Shown: piece after piece, positions 11,901 through 22,100 of the stretch
Numbering within the stretch: the stretch's first letter is position 1
Layout of the letters: each line of letters opens with the position of its first letter
Assembly: GCA_033675265.1 (NCBI GenBank)
Contig: JAUJYZ010000718.1
Coordinates: 92,001-156,000, forward strand
Direction of reading: 5' to 3'
Source of the DNA: Actinostola sp. cb2023
Taxonomy: Eukaryota > Cnidaria > Anthozoa > Actiniaria > Actinostolidae
DNA: 64,000 nucleotides
Notes under the pieces: generated by a model
What the model saw: only the letters and a program-made list of their open reading frames with translations
What the model was told of the DNA's origin: nothing
The model's database searches: none
Position numbers and translations under genes: made by a program

Positions 11901-14841
11901 GAATATTGGAATCAATGCCGAAAAATGTCGCCAAGATGGCTTCTAAAGTCAGGCCTTGAAGAAACCTGAAGACAAGATGAGAAAATTAAACTTAGATAGT
12001 TTGTCAATCAGTGAGGTAAATACAGTCTATGTCATTTTAAAATATGTTCTCCAGCTAAAAAGAGATTAACACTACAATAAATGTCACGTGTCTCATCATA
12101 TATTCGTTTTGCGCGCGCGATATGAGCAATATTATTGTGCACATGGAGCCGATATACTTCATACATGGCATACTTTGAATTATATCAGCTCCGCGTGCAC
12201 AATAATTGCTTGTTTCGTGAACGCAAAACGAATAACGTGACATTTATTGTAGAGTTAAGCCGCATCTACTGACGAGCAAGTTTTCCTTGACAAGGAAAAA
12301 TTGGCGATGTTTTTTGTTGTCTACACGAGCAAGTCTTCCTTCCTCGTGTAGATTCGGCTTTAATCTCTTTTTAGCTGGACAACGTTAATGACATTGACTG
12401 TATATAAGACAGAATTAAAAAGGAACAGTTCAATATTATGCGCTATGTACTGAACCGACAAAGTACATTGATTTAAGTTTATTTTTTTAGTTATATAAAA
12501 TCAATAGAATGTTTCGATAGTTTGAGCACATGATTGCTAGTTTGCAATCCTTGGAGAATTAAGCCGAATCTAGTTACACGAGCAAATTTTCCTTGGCAAG
12601 TTTTCCTTGACAAGGAAGACTTGCTCGTGTCAAGACGACAAAATCATCGCCAATTTTTCCTTGTCAAGGAAAACTTGTTCGTGTAGATGCGGCTTTAAAG
12701 TACAAAGAGCGAGAGGAGGAACAGGCATTTAAATTTCCACCCTCCCTAATTTTTAGGTATTTTTCTCCCTGCTCCCTGTTTGTTTCGGTTGCCGGGGTTT
12801 CTCCCTCCTTCCTCTATATTTTGAGCCATTTCTCCCTCCTCCCTGATCCGTTCCTCTCCCGGCGCTCTACAAAGACGCAGCGGCCATGTTGGAGGTACAA
12901 ACTGATCAGAAGAGAAGCTAATGAGGAATGCTTTGTAATCCCTATCGGGAACCAAGATGGCCGCCATGACGTCACGTGCAAACCAGCAATTTATATTGTA
13001 TAAAAAACTGAGTCACATACTTGGACATAGAGGTATAATACCTTCCTTACAAACATACCCATAGACCCTTCCTTCCTCCCAACAACAGTCTCTCTTACTT
13101 GTAAATATCAACAGTCTCGCCAGTTTGTGTCACGTGATCTAGCTTCTTCTTGAGTACGTCACAGGAGTTATTCAACATTGGCACCATCACCTTCATCTTA
13201 TGACTGCTAAATGTTGGTGACAATGTTGTACGTAGACGATGCCAAGTGTCTCCAGCAGCTGACGTCAGCGTGCTGTCGTAAGGCGCAGGAAACCTGATGC
13301 TGTGCTCACTCTGAAAAAAGTAGTAATACGATTATATATGATATAACGATCTAGTCCCTGCGTCACTGACTGGCATGCAGTCCTTCGTTCTCTGAGGTAA
13401 CGCAACCGAATGACAAACCAGCTTCAGTTCATGCAGGCGAATCTTAATAGTCCATTTCCGAGTTCCTTTAATTTTATCTCTGTTTCAAAACGAGTCTACG
13501 TGCGATCCCTTTCTCATATGCAAATACTTTTTTTCCTTTTTCATGTAAATAAAACTAATTTTCATATGAAAGGTTTCGCACGTAGACTCGTTTTGAAACA
13601 GAGATAAAAGGAACTCGGAAATGGATATAGAGATTATATATTATACAGTCAATTGCAGAAACGTTGTAGTTTTGAAATATATACATATACACATACCTAA
13701 TGAGATGCATAAAGATCTAATGAGATGCAAAGCTACTTTTAAATGGCAATCCTGACATAAAACTGACAGGTTGTTGTTTACACTTGAAAGTATAACACAA
13801 CACTGAGGAATTTGTACTAAATAGCCCAAATTAAATACTAAATAAAAAGGATTTCTCTCTCAGTAACATTTAATTAGGAACTTCATTTTACTATCTTGAG
13901 ATGCCAAAAGCTTATTCTGAAGATATTCGTTGGGTTGCGGTCTCCAACCTCCAACAGAGGTCAACAAACTGTTTTATAACAAATCTGACGAAGAAATTGT
14001 ACCTTTGCATCTCATTAGGTATTTTTTATGCATCTCATTAGGTATGTACTGTATATGTACATATTTCAAAACTATAACGTTTCTGCAATTGACTGTATAT
14101 GGATATATAAAAATTATATATAAAGAATGTTCAAAAAGTTTGAATTCTGTCTCAGCTACGTTGCCTTAGTATGTAGTTCATCATGCATATAGTCGCTAGT
14201 CTAGAGCTCATCGAAATCTTGAGATATTTTAGAAAAACTGATTTCAACGATCTTTGTTTATCTTTGTCCATCTTTGCCCGATAACTGGTGCAAAAGTCGT
14301 TCTGATCGGTCTAGGATAAGTCTATCAATTCGCCGAATGAAAAGTAGAAGTGTGGTCAGTAAAAACTACTTCGAGCCACCTTAATTAAATAAGTTGCTGA
14401 CCGCACGGAAAAACGACTCTAGTATAGCGTTACATGGTTACGCTTTCTCATATCGTGCGTGACGTGCGTGACAAAACAGCTACTCACCGGTCGACTGTGA
14501 AAGCTGTGGAATTCTTTGACAAGTAATTCTTTTATCATATCAGGATCACTTATCACGATCGCCGGCTTCCTGCTGAAGAAACACATCGTAAACAAGCGGC
14601 CATATTTCTTGTAGTAGTCGTCAAACTGTAGATGCATTTGTCCTTTGAACTTGATCATGTCTATAGTATTCCCAACGAACGGTAATGTAGTTGGTCCTGG
14701 AAGGTCTCCAACTACAGCAACGATGGCAGACCGTCGAAAAGGAGCGACTCCCCAGCAATAGAGCATCGATATGCATAGTGCTAGCAGAACAGCAAACCAG
14801 TGTGTGGATATGAAAGATAAAACAAGCGCGAAATGGTCCAT
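8988..14841 (-). CDS. Cytochrome P450, CYP3 clan, five exons, complete
   Basis: Haem-thiolate monooxygenase, probably anchored in the endoplasmic reticulum. Exons (minus): 14841-14488, 13310-13099, 11965-11680, 9877-9574, 9373-8988; all junctions are GT-AG and phases agree, giving 513 residues, the usual P450 length. Visible in order: hydrophobic N-terminal anchor (about 5-30), proline hinge DLPGPTTLPF, helix-C WxxxR (W141, R145), I-helix AGYETTS (320-326), ExxR (E378, R381), DPERF (431-435) and haem loop FGHGPRNCIG with ligand Cys458. Segments such as DPDMIKELLVKE and GPRNCIGMRFA resemble vertebrate CYP3A and thromboxane synthase, so CYP3 clan is a family-level call. The start codon at 14841 opens the hydrophobic anchor. 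The gene is head-to-head with MPDU1 and its 3' end abuts the satellite. No internal stop was found. Confidence 0.93.
10128..10162 (-). pseudogene. U6 snRNA-derived fragment in P450 intron 3
   Basis: On the minus strand these 35 bases match the central part of U6 snRNA as I remember it, including GATACAGAGAAGATTAGC with the ACAGAGA box. Weaker similarity continues upstream to about 10182 (degenerate U6 5' region). Downstream of the GGCCCC end the match stops abruptly, so the U6 3' half and terminal T-run are absent. Such truncated or chimeric U6 copies commonly arise by LINE template switching. It is not a functional U6 gene. Confidence 0.8.
10233..11240. mobile_element. About 1-kb element with short imperfect TIRs in P450 intron 3
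   Basis: The left end reads TAACCCATTGACTCCTAC and the right end, reversed, TTAACCCATTCGCTCCTGAG, an imperfect terminal inverted repeat. The right side is bounded by TTAA and the left by GTAA, which could be a decayed TTAA. Small open frames inside overlap each other in several frames and look like chance. No transposase. Confidence 0.55.
12019..12404. mobile_element. Foldback (MITE-like) element in P450 intron 2, carrying a nested insertion
   Basis: Arms at 12020-12069 and 12361-12403 are reverse complements (outer TACAGTC / GACTGTA, then CCAGCTAAAAAGAGATTA). The palindrome continues inward through an ACAATAAATGTCACGTG segment and its complement. The right arm is interrupted by the separate element at 12255-12363. 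A related palindrome with the same ATTCACGTGATTCATTA-like core lies at 28540-28797. Confidence 0.75.
12255..12363. mobile_element. TTAA-flanked MITE nested in the 12019-12404 foldback
   Basis: Bounded by TTAA at 12255-12258 and 12360-12363, with terminal inverted repeat GCCGCATCTAC / GTAGATTCGGC. Removing it with one TTAA restores the interrupted arm of the surrounding palindrome, which proves insertion. TTAA duplication is typical of piggyBac-type transposition. A second copy lies at 12559-12698. Confidence 0.8.
12559..12698. mobile_element. TTAA-flanked MITE, same family as 12255-12363
   Basis: TTAA at 12559-12562 and 12695-12698 with TIR GCCGAATCTAG / GTAGATGCGGC. The interior is rich in short palindromic CTTGACAAGG units. 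Non-coding, in P450 intron 2. Confidence 0.75.
13451..13624. repeat. Inverted repeat in P450 intron 1
   Basis: Two arms of about 55 bases (13451-13505 and 13570-13624) are near-perfect reverse complements around TCCATTTCCGAGTTCC and a GTTTCAAAACGAGTCTACGT core, with a T-rich loop. It fits a short foldback element. No target duplication was identified. Confidence 0.8.
13643..14098. mobile_element. MITE with long imperfect TIRs in P450 intron 1
   Basis: ATACAGTCAATTGCAGAAAC at 13643 is mirrored by the reverse complement ending at 14098. Subterminal copies of CTAATGAGATGCA occur twice in each arm. Non-coding interior. Confidence 0.75.
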
Positions 14842-15537
14842 GTTACAAGTTCAGTGCTGCCGTACCCTCAAAGCGTGATCACTGAATTCGACTCTACTTA
14901 TCGTAACAACACAACTGATGACGTCATACTATTGATTATGAATCACGCGAGCGTAAATAACCATATATAGCTTGCTGAACTGGCGTTTTTGTTCAGCAGG
15001 CTAGGCCATATATGGCGATATATATAAAGTCAGTAATGAAATTTGTATACGTAATTTCTATGTTCACAGTACATGTAATGCTATGAAGGTTTTGAATTTT
15101 GTTATGTCAAAAATACATCTAAACATTTTCGCGCGTGAAATCCCAAAAATTCGGCTAGCGCTCGTGATTCGTGAATTTCGGACATTTTGGATGACGCGTG
15201 AATTTACAAAAAAATGGCCCGTGCATGTAGCGTATTGAAGAATCGTTGTCGGGTTCAAAATCATAGATAGAGTAGTAATAGAACGGAAGCTGAGACCGAA
15301 ATAGCTTATGGGAAATATGTGATTAGATGCATTTTGACTATGTATAAATCTTCGACCACAATTCATTAATTCCTACTTTTAAATGTGGCTCTATTCAGCG
15401 TTTCTAATAACAGTGGTTCTTTCCTAGTTGCATTCTATTTATTTTTATGGCAACTCTTCCCTCCCTCGTTACATGGCAACGCACACCAACAGCGATCACT
15501 ACTGGTCAGCGAACTATTCATTGGACGTGGACTCAAG
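14842..15537. promoter_or_regulatory. Shared 5' region between divergent P450 and MPDU1 genes
   Basis: These 696 bases separate two start codons on opposite strands, so they should hold both promoters. A palindromic TGACGTCA (CRE-type) site sits at 14919-14926, about 80 bases upstream of the P450 ATG. A TATATA-rich stretch is at 14963-14970 and 15010-15025. From 15235 to 15270 lies a fragment (ATCGTTGTCGGGTT) of the foldback family also found at 34911-35194. No transcription start can be assigned. Confidence 0.4.
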
Positions 15538-18489
15538 ATGGCGGCCGATGGTTTCTTCTTCACTCCGCTTGTGCTTTTAATACTACCTAAAGAGTGCCAC
15601 GATGAATTCTTTGTCAAGTTTAACTTCTTTCACGGTAATTTTAAACTCTATTTTAATATCAAGTCTTTTAAATTGTGCATTAAATGACAACAGGTAAACA
15701 ATATTTTGAATGTATTTATATTGTGTTCTTTGACTTTTTACGAGTTCGTTGGACTTTGATACATTTTTATTTCTCTTTAGCCGCATGCCTAAAGCTCGCT
15801 GTAAGCAAAGCCCTGGGTTATGGCATCGTTGTGGGGTCTTCTATCAGTAAGTAGAGTGTGTAAACTATAGGAGAACCATTTGTTAAATATATCTGTACAT
15901 TTTAACTTCCGCTATGTCTAGATGTCTGGCACTGGCAGCCGGACAGGGTTTTGAATATACTACATGTCCGGCAGTCATTTTTTGTATAATTTTAAACGTA
16001 AACAATTAATTTAAACGAGTCAAACTATCCTAGCTTTGTTCGTAAATTTAAAGCTTACTGTATGCATGCTCAGTAATAGAACTGAGTGGACTGCAATTTG
16101 GTCTGAAATCAGTTTAATAGCTGATATTGAAGTTACACTCCAATGACTCTGAACAACGGTTTCAAGTCGAGGCTATCGGGTCAGAACAAAAACTTGACCC
16201 GATAGCCTCGACTTGAAACCTTTGTACAGAGTCATTGGAGTGTAACTTCGATATCAGCTATTAATTTAATACAGTTTAATATAAACCTCATCAGATTTCC
16301 AAGATTTCATTCATTTATATGTGCATTTATTGTTTTCTTGATAGTTAAGATTCCTCAGATCATTAAAGTTCTTAGTGCTGGTAGTGTGGTAGGTCTCAGC
16401 CTTATGTCATTCCTGACTGAGCTTGTGGCAACTACGGTTACAGCAGCATACAGCATGCAGAAAGGTTTTCCCTTCAGGTACATCTTTGACAATGTATTTA
16501 GATGTATTTACAGTCAGACTCTTCCAGAAAAGCATCCACTTTTTCAGTTGCACTGTTCTGAACAAGAAGGAAAATAAGCATGATTTGCTGTGCTTTGAGA
16601 CATGTACATGACTGTACAATGTAGATATTCATTCCATGTACAATTTTATTTTATTTGTTGTGTATACTGTGAGGCCATAATGGGCATTTTCACTTCTCTA
16701 TAGCAGTGTTCACCATGACGTAAGCCATTGTTAAGTAATGTGCCAACCAGAGATCGATTGGATGATAATTGTAATCATTGTTGGCAAATTAAAATTGCAA
16801 ATTCAATGTTTACAAACAGTGAACATCGCTATAGAAGACCATTTGCTCGGTGCAGTGCACAGTCAAGAGCAGACACTGAGGGAGGTCGGTTTGTCTGAGT
16901 TCTTAGTGGTTCTCTGATATCCCTCCAATACACCAATCAGATAACATCATTTAGTATTTTTTCAAGTAGAGCTTTTTTTCTTAAATGGGGAAAAAATTAT
17001 ACATTTTAGATTTATTCATTTATAGACTGAAAATATTATTTAAGTTTTAAAATGTCACAAATCATCACAAGTCAGAGCATTTTTGTATAATAAATGAAGC
17101 CTTGGTTTGACGTCATCTGATTTGGATATTGAGATTTCAAACCTCAATAACTCATAGATGCAAGGTTCAAATCACAAAATACTTGAACCTGCAAACTATT
17201 CAGTTTATATTGAATTAATTTTTAAAGCAATCACACAGAAATAGGATGATAGCACTTCAAAAATGAGTGGAGGATTTGGAACAAGTTTTTAGAAGTAATC
17301 TAATTAAGAAATGAACCCCATCACAAGAAAGAGCTTACCAGAATAGTAAGTTTCAGGAGTTTGATAGGGTTTGGACAAGCAGCAACTGTCTTACTGAACT
17401 GCAGACATTTAAAAACTTTTAAAAAATACAAAGAAATGTATGGTTACGGTTACAGGGGACAAGTGCCCCAGTAAACATACATTTCTCTGTATTTTTTTAA
17501 TATGTTTGGAAATTCTAAAAATTCATTCCCAGTCCTCCACTTGTTTTTGAAGTGGCTAATTACATCATTCTGTGTCTGGAGAGATTGGTTATGTATTGTT
17601 TAATTCTCAGTACTTGGGGAGAGAGCTTTTTCATGAGTGTTCAAACATGTCTGTTGATCGTTATATACTTCCACTACAATCGCAAGCCATCTGTGGCCGC
17701 TCTCTTTTGTGCCTTGTATGCTGTGACTGTCTATGTCCTTCTGTCCAAATACATGACTCCAAGCCTTCTGGTTCAACTTGTGTCTCTCAATGTACCATTG
17801 ATGGCCATTAGCAAAGTAGGTGATAAAGCTATAGAGTGCAAACCATATGTCCGTGAAACAGTACTAACTAATTAGTACTAAATAGCACTATTGAAACAAT
17901 AGAAAACAATAGAGATAACACTATTTAGTACTAGAGTGCTATTTAGGAAAGCGTGAAATAGTACTAACTTTAAATAGTGCTATTTCTATTGTTTTCTATT
18001 GTTTCATTAGTGCTATTTAGTACTAATTAGTTATTTAGTTTTCAAGCTTTTCTAATTTGCACTCTATTTAGTAATAGTACTATTTCACGGACATATGGTT
18101 TGCACTCTATATTGTACAATAATGTACATAAATCTACTGCTTGTGTGGACTATGGTGAATCTAGGGGGGTCATCCAAACCTGCTTTTTTAACAACTTTTA
18201 TTGGATGCTAAACTATTATTGCACCCTCTAATTAAATGACAACTTTTCGTTCCAGATGCTCCAAATTGTAGCTAATTTCAGACATGGCCATACTGGCCAG
18301 CTGTCATTCCTTATGGTGTTCTTACTCTTCCTCGGGGCCATTGCACGCATCTTCACAACCATCCAAGAAACTGGCGACACCATCATGCTTGCAACATTCA
18401 GCATGACGACGGTTCTCAATGGTGTTTTAGTGGCCCAAGTATTGTACTACTGGAATGTTAAGGTTGACCAGAGAAAGAAGAGTGACTAG
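15538..18489 (+). CDS. MPDU1: Mannose-P-dolichol utilization defect 1 protein, five exons, complete
   Basis: ER multipass protein of the PQ-loop family, needed for use of dolichol-phosphate mannose and glucose in N-glycan and GPI-anchor assembly. Exons: 15538-15634, 15781-15846, 16345-16477, 17611-17815, 18256-18489; all junctions are GT-AG and phases match, giving 244 residues against about 247 in human. Visible: the first PQ-loop KIPQIIKVL (about 56-64), the second-repeat NVPLM (about 159-163), then FRHGHTGQLS and ARIFTTIQETGD, which are strongly MPDU1-like, and a basic C-terminus (DQRKKSD). The start at 15538 (MAADGFFF) fits the human N-terminus. Introns 2 and 4 each hold a foldback element. 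The gene diverges from the P450 and converges with the SAM-domain gene. Confidence 0.95.
16114..16264. mobile_element. TTAA-flanked foldback MITE in MPDU1 intron 2
   Basis: TTAA at 16114-16117 and 16261-16264 bound a near-perfect palindrome with arms of about 70 bases (TAGCTGATATTGAAG... and its complement) and a loop near 16190. Non-coding. Confidence 0.82.
17830..18111. mobile_element. MITE in MPDU1 intron 4
   Basis: Terminal inverted repeats of about 35 bases: ATAGAGTGCAAACCATATGT at the left and its complement ending at 18111. Inside are many inverted copies of AGTACTA and CTATTGTTT, so the whole 280 bases can fold into one long hairpin. A TATA flank on both sides may be the target duplication. 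Confidence 0.82.
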
Positions 18490-18576
18490 TGATTAGCTTG
18501 TTTTTATCCAGTATTTAACTCTGTAATTTATAGTGACTTTCATTTCTTTACAATCTGTACTGAATTTGTCCTTATT

Positions 18577-18815
18577 CTGTGCTGTGCTGTGCTGTGCTGT
18601 ACATGTGCTGTGCTGTGCTGTGCTGTACTGTGCTGTGCTGTGCTGTGCTGTGCTGTGCTGTGCTGTGCTGTGCTGTGCTGTGCTGTGCTGTGCTGTGCTG
18701 TGCTGTGCTGTGCTGTGCTGTGCTGTGCTGTGCTGTGCTGTGCTGTGCTGTGCTGTGCTGTGCTGTGCTGTGCTGTGCTGTGCTGTGCTGTGCTGTGCTG
18801 TGCTGTACTGTACTG
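18577..18815. repeat. TGCTG pentanucleotide microsatellite
   Basis: About 240 bases of almost pure (TGCTG)n with a few interruptions (TACATG near 18600 and TGTAC steps at both ends). It lies just downstream of the MPDU1 stop codon, perhaps in its 3' UTR. The open frames on both strands are microsatellite artefacts because 5-bp units leave all frames open. Confidence 0.97.
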
Positions 18816-19189
18816 TATCTACAATACTGTACTGTACCCATGACTTCTAAGGAATCTCTGGTTATCTTGTACACGGTAGTGCTCTGGTTCTATTTTCTTT
18901 TGATTATTTAATATTCTGTATATTAATTTTTGTGTGTTTGGGGGGTGGGTAGGGTGTTTGTTTGTGTGTGGGTGGGTGGGTGTTTTTCAGGGTGGGGAGA
19001 GGGGGGGATATTAAATGTCATGTCTATTAAAGTCTATTTTAAAAAGACATCTCCGAATAGTGGCTTTTCGAATTGAATTCATGTAGGGCAACCGAGATTT
19101 GAATGACAATCATTATTCAAACTAAACGATTCTTATCAGCTGTTTCAGCTATACATTCCAGCGATGAAGTCCATCTTGTCTATTGGGAT
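18816..19189. other. Convergent intergenic region, no gene seen
   Basis: Low-complexity G/T-rich sequence (18929-19010) lies between MPDU1 and the unresolved 3' end of the minus-strand SAM-domain gene. Nothing coding seen. Confidence 0.5.
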
Positions 19190-22100
19190 TCTGAAATAAA
19201 TAAAATTAGAAAATGCTTATAATTTTCACATTACACGCAACCGAAACTCTTTCAGCGAAACTCCGGTTTTCTAGCTTCCGTCAGGAAATCTTCAGTTTGG
19301 TCTTCCTGTGTTATTTTCAATATAGAAGACCCTCACGTGACAGTATAGCAACTAACCTGGGCGGGCTCCCTGTGTATCGTGTTTCCACAGGAATCCCAAT
19401 AATGTTCAGTGTACGTCGGGCTATATTTTAATTTAATTTAACACTTTTATATAGCCAACCAAGAGAAAATATTTTCTCTTGAGCGCACATGATTCAAAAC
19501 TCCTAAGACGTTTACATTATTTACAAACAATAGAAATACTAAATATAGACAAATGTTTGAATCTCATGGAAAATAATAATCGATAGCTATTGTACCTTAG
19601 TATTGCTGTTTGTTTTACAAGTGACACGCTTTGACGTCCATATGTCTCCATCACTGTCTGTAGGCAGCCCTCTCGTTACAATGTGGTGAAGGACATCAGA
19701 ATCTATGAATACGGTACGAGACGGTAATATATAAGGAGGCCCACATAGGGGAGGGGGGTGGAGTTCTCCTACATACGCTACACGGGAATGTGCCGCCGCT
19801 TAGGGTAAAAATGTTAATTAATTCCGGCCGAGGACTTCGTACCTCAAGTCTAATAATTAAATAGTTCCCTCGAGCTACCATTCCTCCCCCAACCTCCCCC
19901 CCCCCCCCCCCCCCTCTTCCTCCTCCCCCCCCCCCCCCCCAAAAAAAAGCTACCTATTCCTCCACCCAAAAGAACATTTTAGAACAGTAGTCTTAAGTTG
20001 TACGCACGTTTAATTCAGCTTCTTAAGGGGGGAGGGCACGAATAGAACTGTTACGGTACCTGATGTGTCCCTCTGATCAGATAATACATTTATTGTCGGT
20101 ATTTTCCCTGCGAGAGATGGCCAGTCCGGTTCACTGGGTGCATGATCGTCTTCATCTGTTGCGGGCTTCCTGTGGTGTTCACTCTTACTATTGTCAAGTA
20201 TTACGGCTGAATATAACCATCGTACCCTGACAGAAATACAAGTTTGTACAGGTAATCGCACGAGCTCGAGTACAATCCGTGACTACTGGGTACGAGTGAT
20301 GTTTTGAAAGTTCTCAAGGTCATGCGTTTATTTAATAGCTCATTCAACAAAATGATTACAAACAATACCAAGAGATTTCACACGTATAGATGGCCTGGTC
20401 GTGTATTGTAAGCACGGTGAACATGTAGCTAGCTCTTCATTTATTTAATTGATAAAAATATAACAAGAAATATTTTCCAAAATACAATGAGTTTTCAGAT
20501 GGCAGGTTTGACAACTAAAAAGTAGCTTTCAAATTTCCCGCGTCCAGCTGCGCGCATGCGTCGTTGCCATGGAAACTTAATAAGCAACCCTCGTAGATTC
20601 AGAATCGAGTAATTTTGTTGAGTGTACAAAATAAAGAGAGCTTAGTTCCGTTATATGTTATGATGTATGATATTGCTGTATTTGTAAACCCACTTAAAAT
20701 AAAGATGATGATGATCGTTCTATTATAGTCTTTGTTATAGTGCGAGAACTAGGATAAAGCAGATTTCGTATGGCGGTCACGGCACTAATTCATCAGTCAG
20801 TCGAAATCACGGTCAGTTTTCACATTCATACGAAGTCTGCTCTAAGTCTAGTGCATGTATACATACGTGTCTTCCAGCTCGGCGCATCTCTTGTTAGCTT
20901 TGTAGACCTTCTCTATTAAATTCAAGTTATTTTCTGCTTTGTGAATATTTGCGATGTCTCCATTTCGACGATGTGAATCCCTCGATGTTCTTAAGATTAA
21001 AAGTAAATGTACAGCTAATTCACTGGAACAAAAACGGCGCTCTTTAAACCATGAAATTCCAAGCTCTGCTTCCGCGCAATACTATATATACTATATAGAG
21101 AGGTGTTTTTGTATGAGTGGGAAAGTTACCGTGCTTTGCTGTATTGAAAGAATTTGATTGGATGAGATGCATCTCCACGCTTTTTGATTGGTTCAGAAAG
21201 GAAGCCATTTGAGTGTCACGGTGCCGGTTGGTTTCCCACTCATACGAAAACTACTCTATTTGGCGTGTTCTCTTGACCTTGGTCCCTTGACCTTATACAA
21301 AATGACGAACGAGTGGAATATATATTTTATCTTACCGTAATGAAGAGTCGTGAATTCGATTCAAACTGACGCCGCCATTCGACACTTTCCTACACATCTA
21401 CAGAAAATACTTTAATATTTAATATATATAAATAAATAATAAGACTGATATGGCAATTTTTTGCTTTTGAATTGTCGATCTTTTAAGCGGCCGCGCGCGC
21501 GGTTTCCCGCCATTTATGTAAATAAGAAATCTGCTCAATATCCGTTCAGTAAAACTAAAATAGTTCAAACTATGCAATTAAAGCGATGACAAACCTTTCA
21601 AAGTTCGCTATTCTACATGAAATCTCTTCATATAACACCGTAAGGGATTTATTTCTTTACAATGGAGCTGTAAAGTTTGAAGAGAATCACAAAGTTTGAA
21701 GAGAATCGCAAAAAACTCTGAAAACTTCGCCTGGTGAGTCAGATTGACTCCACTCAACAACAAGCCTCACTTGCTTATTGTCGACATTTGTACTTCTAGT
21801 TCTAATTGTATTGCTTTGAACAATTAGGGAGTATTCCCAAGACAAGATCATTGACAAGATCAGTGGAATCGATTGGTGTTGATTGAAAGTACTGAATCAA
21901 TTCGACGAAAAGAAGAGTACTTTAAACCATTCCCGTTCAAACACATGCGAATCTCTTTGGATCTACTTGGTGGCTCGTATTTACTGATACGATCACGAGT
22001 GTTTTAGGAGTTTTTCAAAAAAACAACAACAGAACAACAACAACAACCTGTACGAGACTCGAGAGATTCAAACAAGATTGGTGAAGCCTGAGGAGTGAGG

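Noticed and set aside
18533..18911. Long Cys/Ala/Val and His/Ser/Thr repeat-peptide frames on both strands
   Set aside because: They are translations of a (TGCTG)n microsatellite, open in all frames because of the 5-bp unit.
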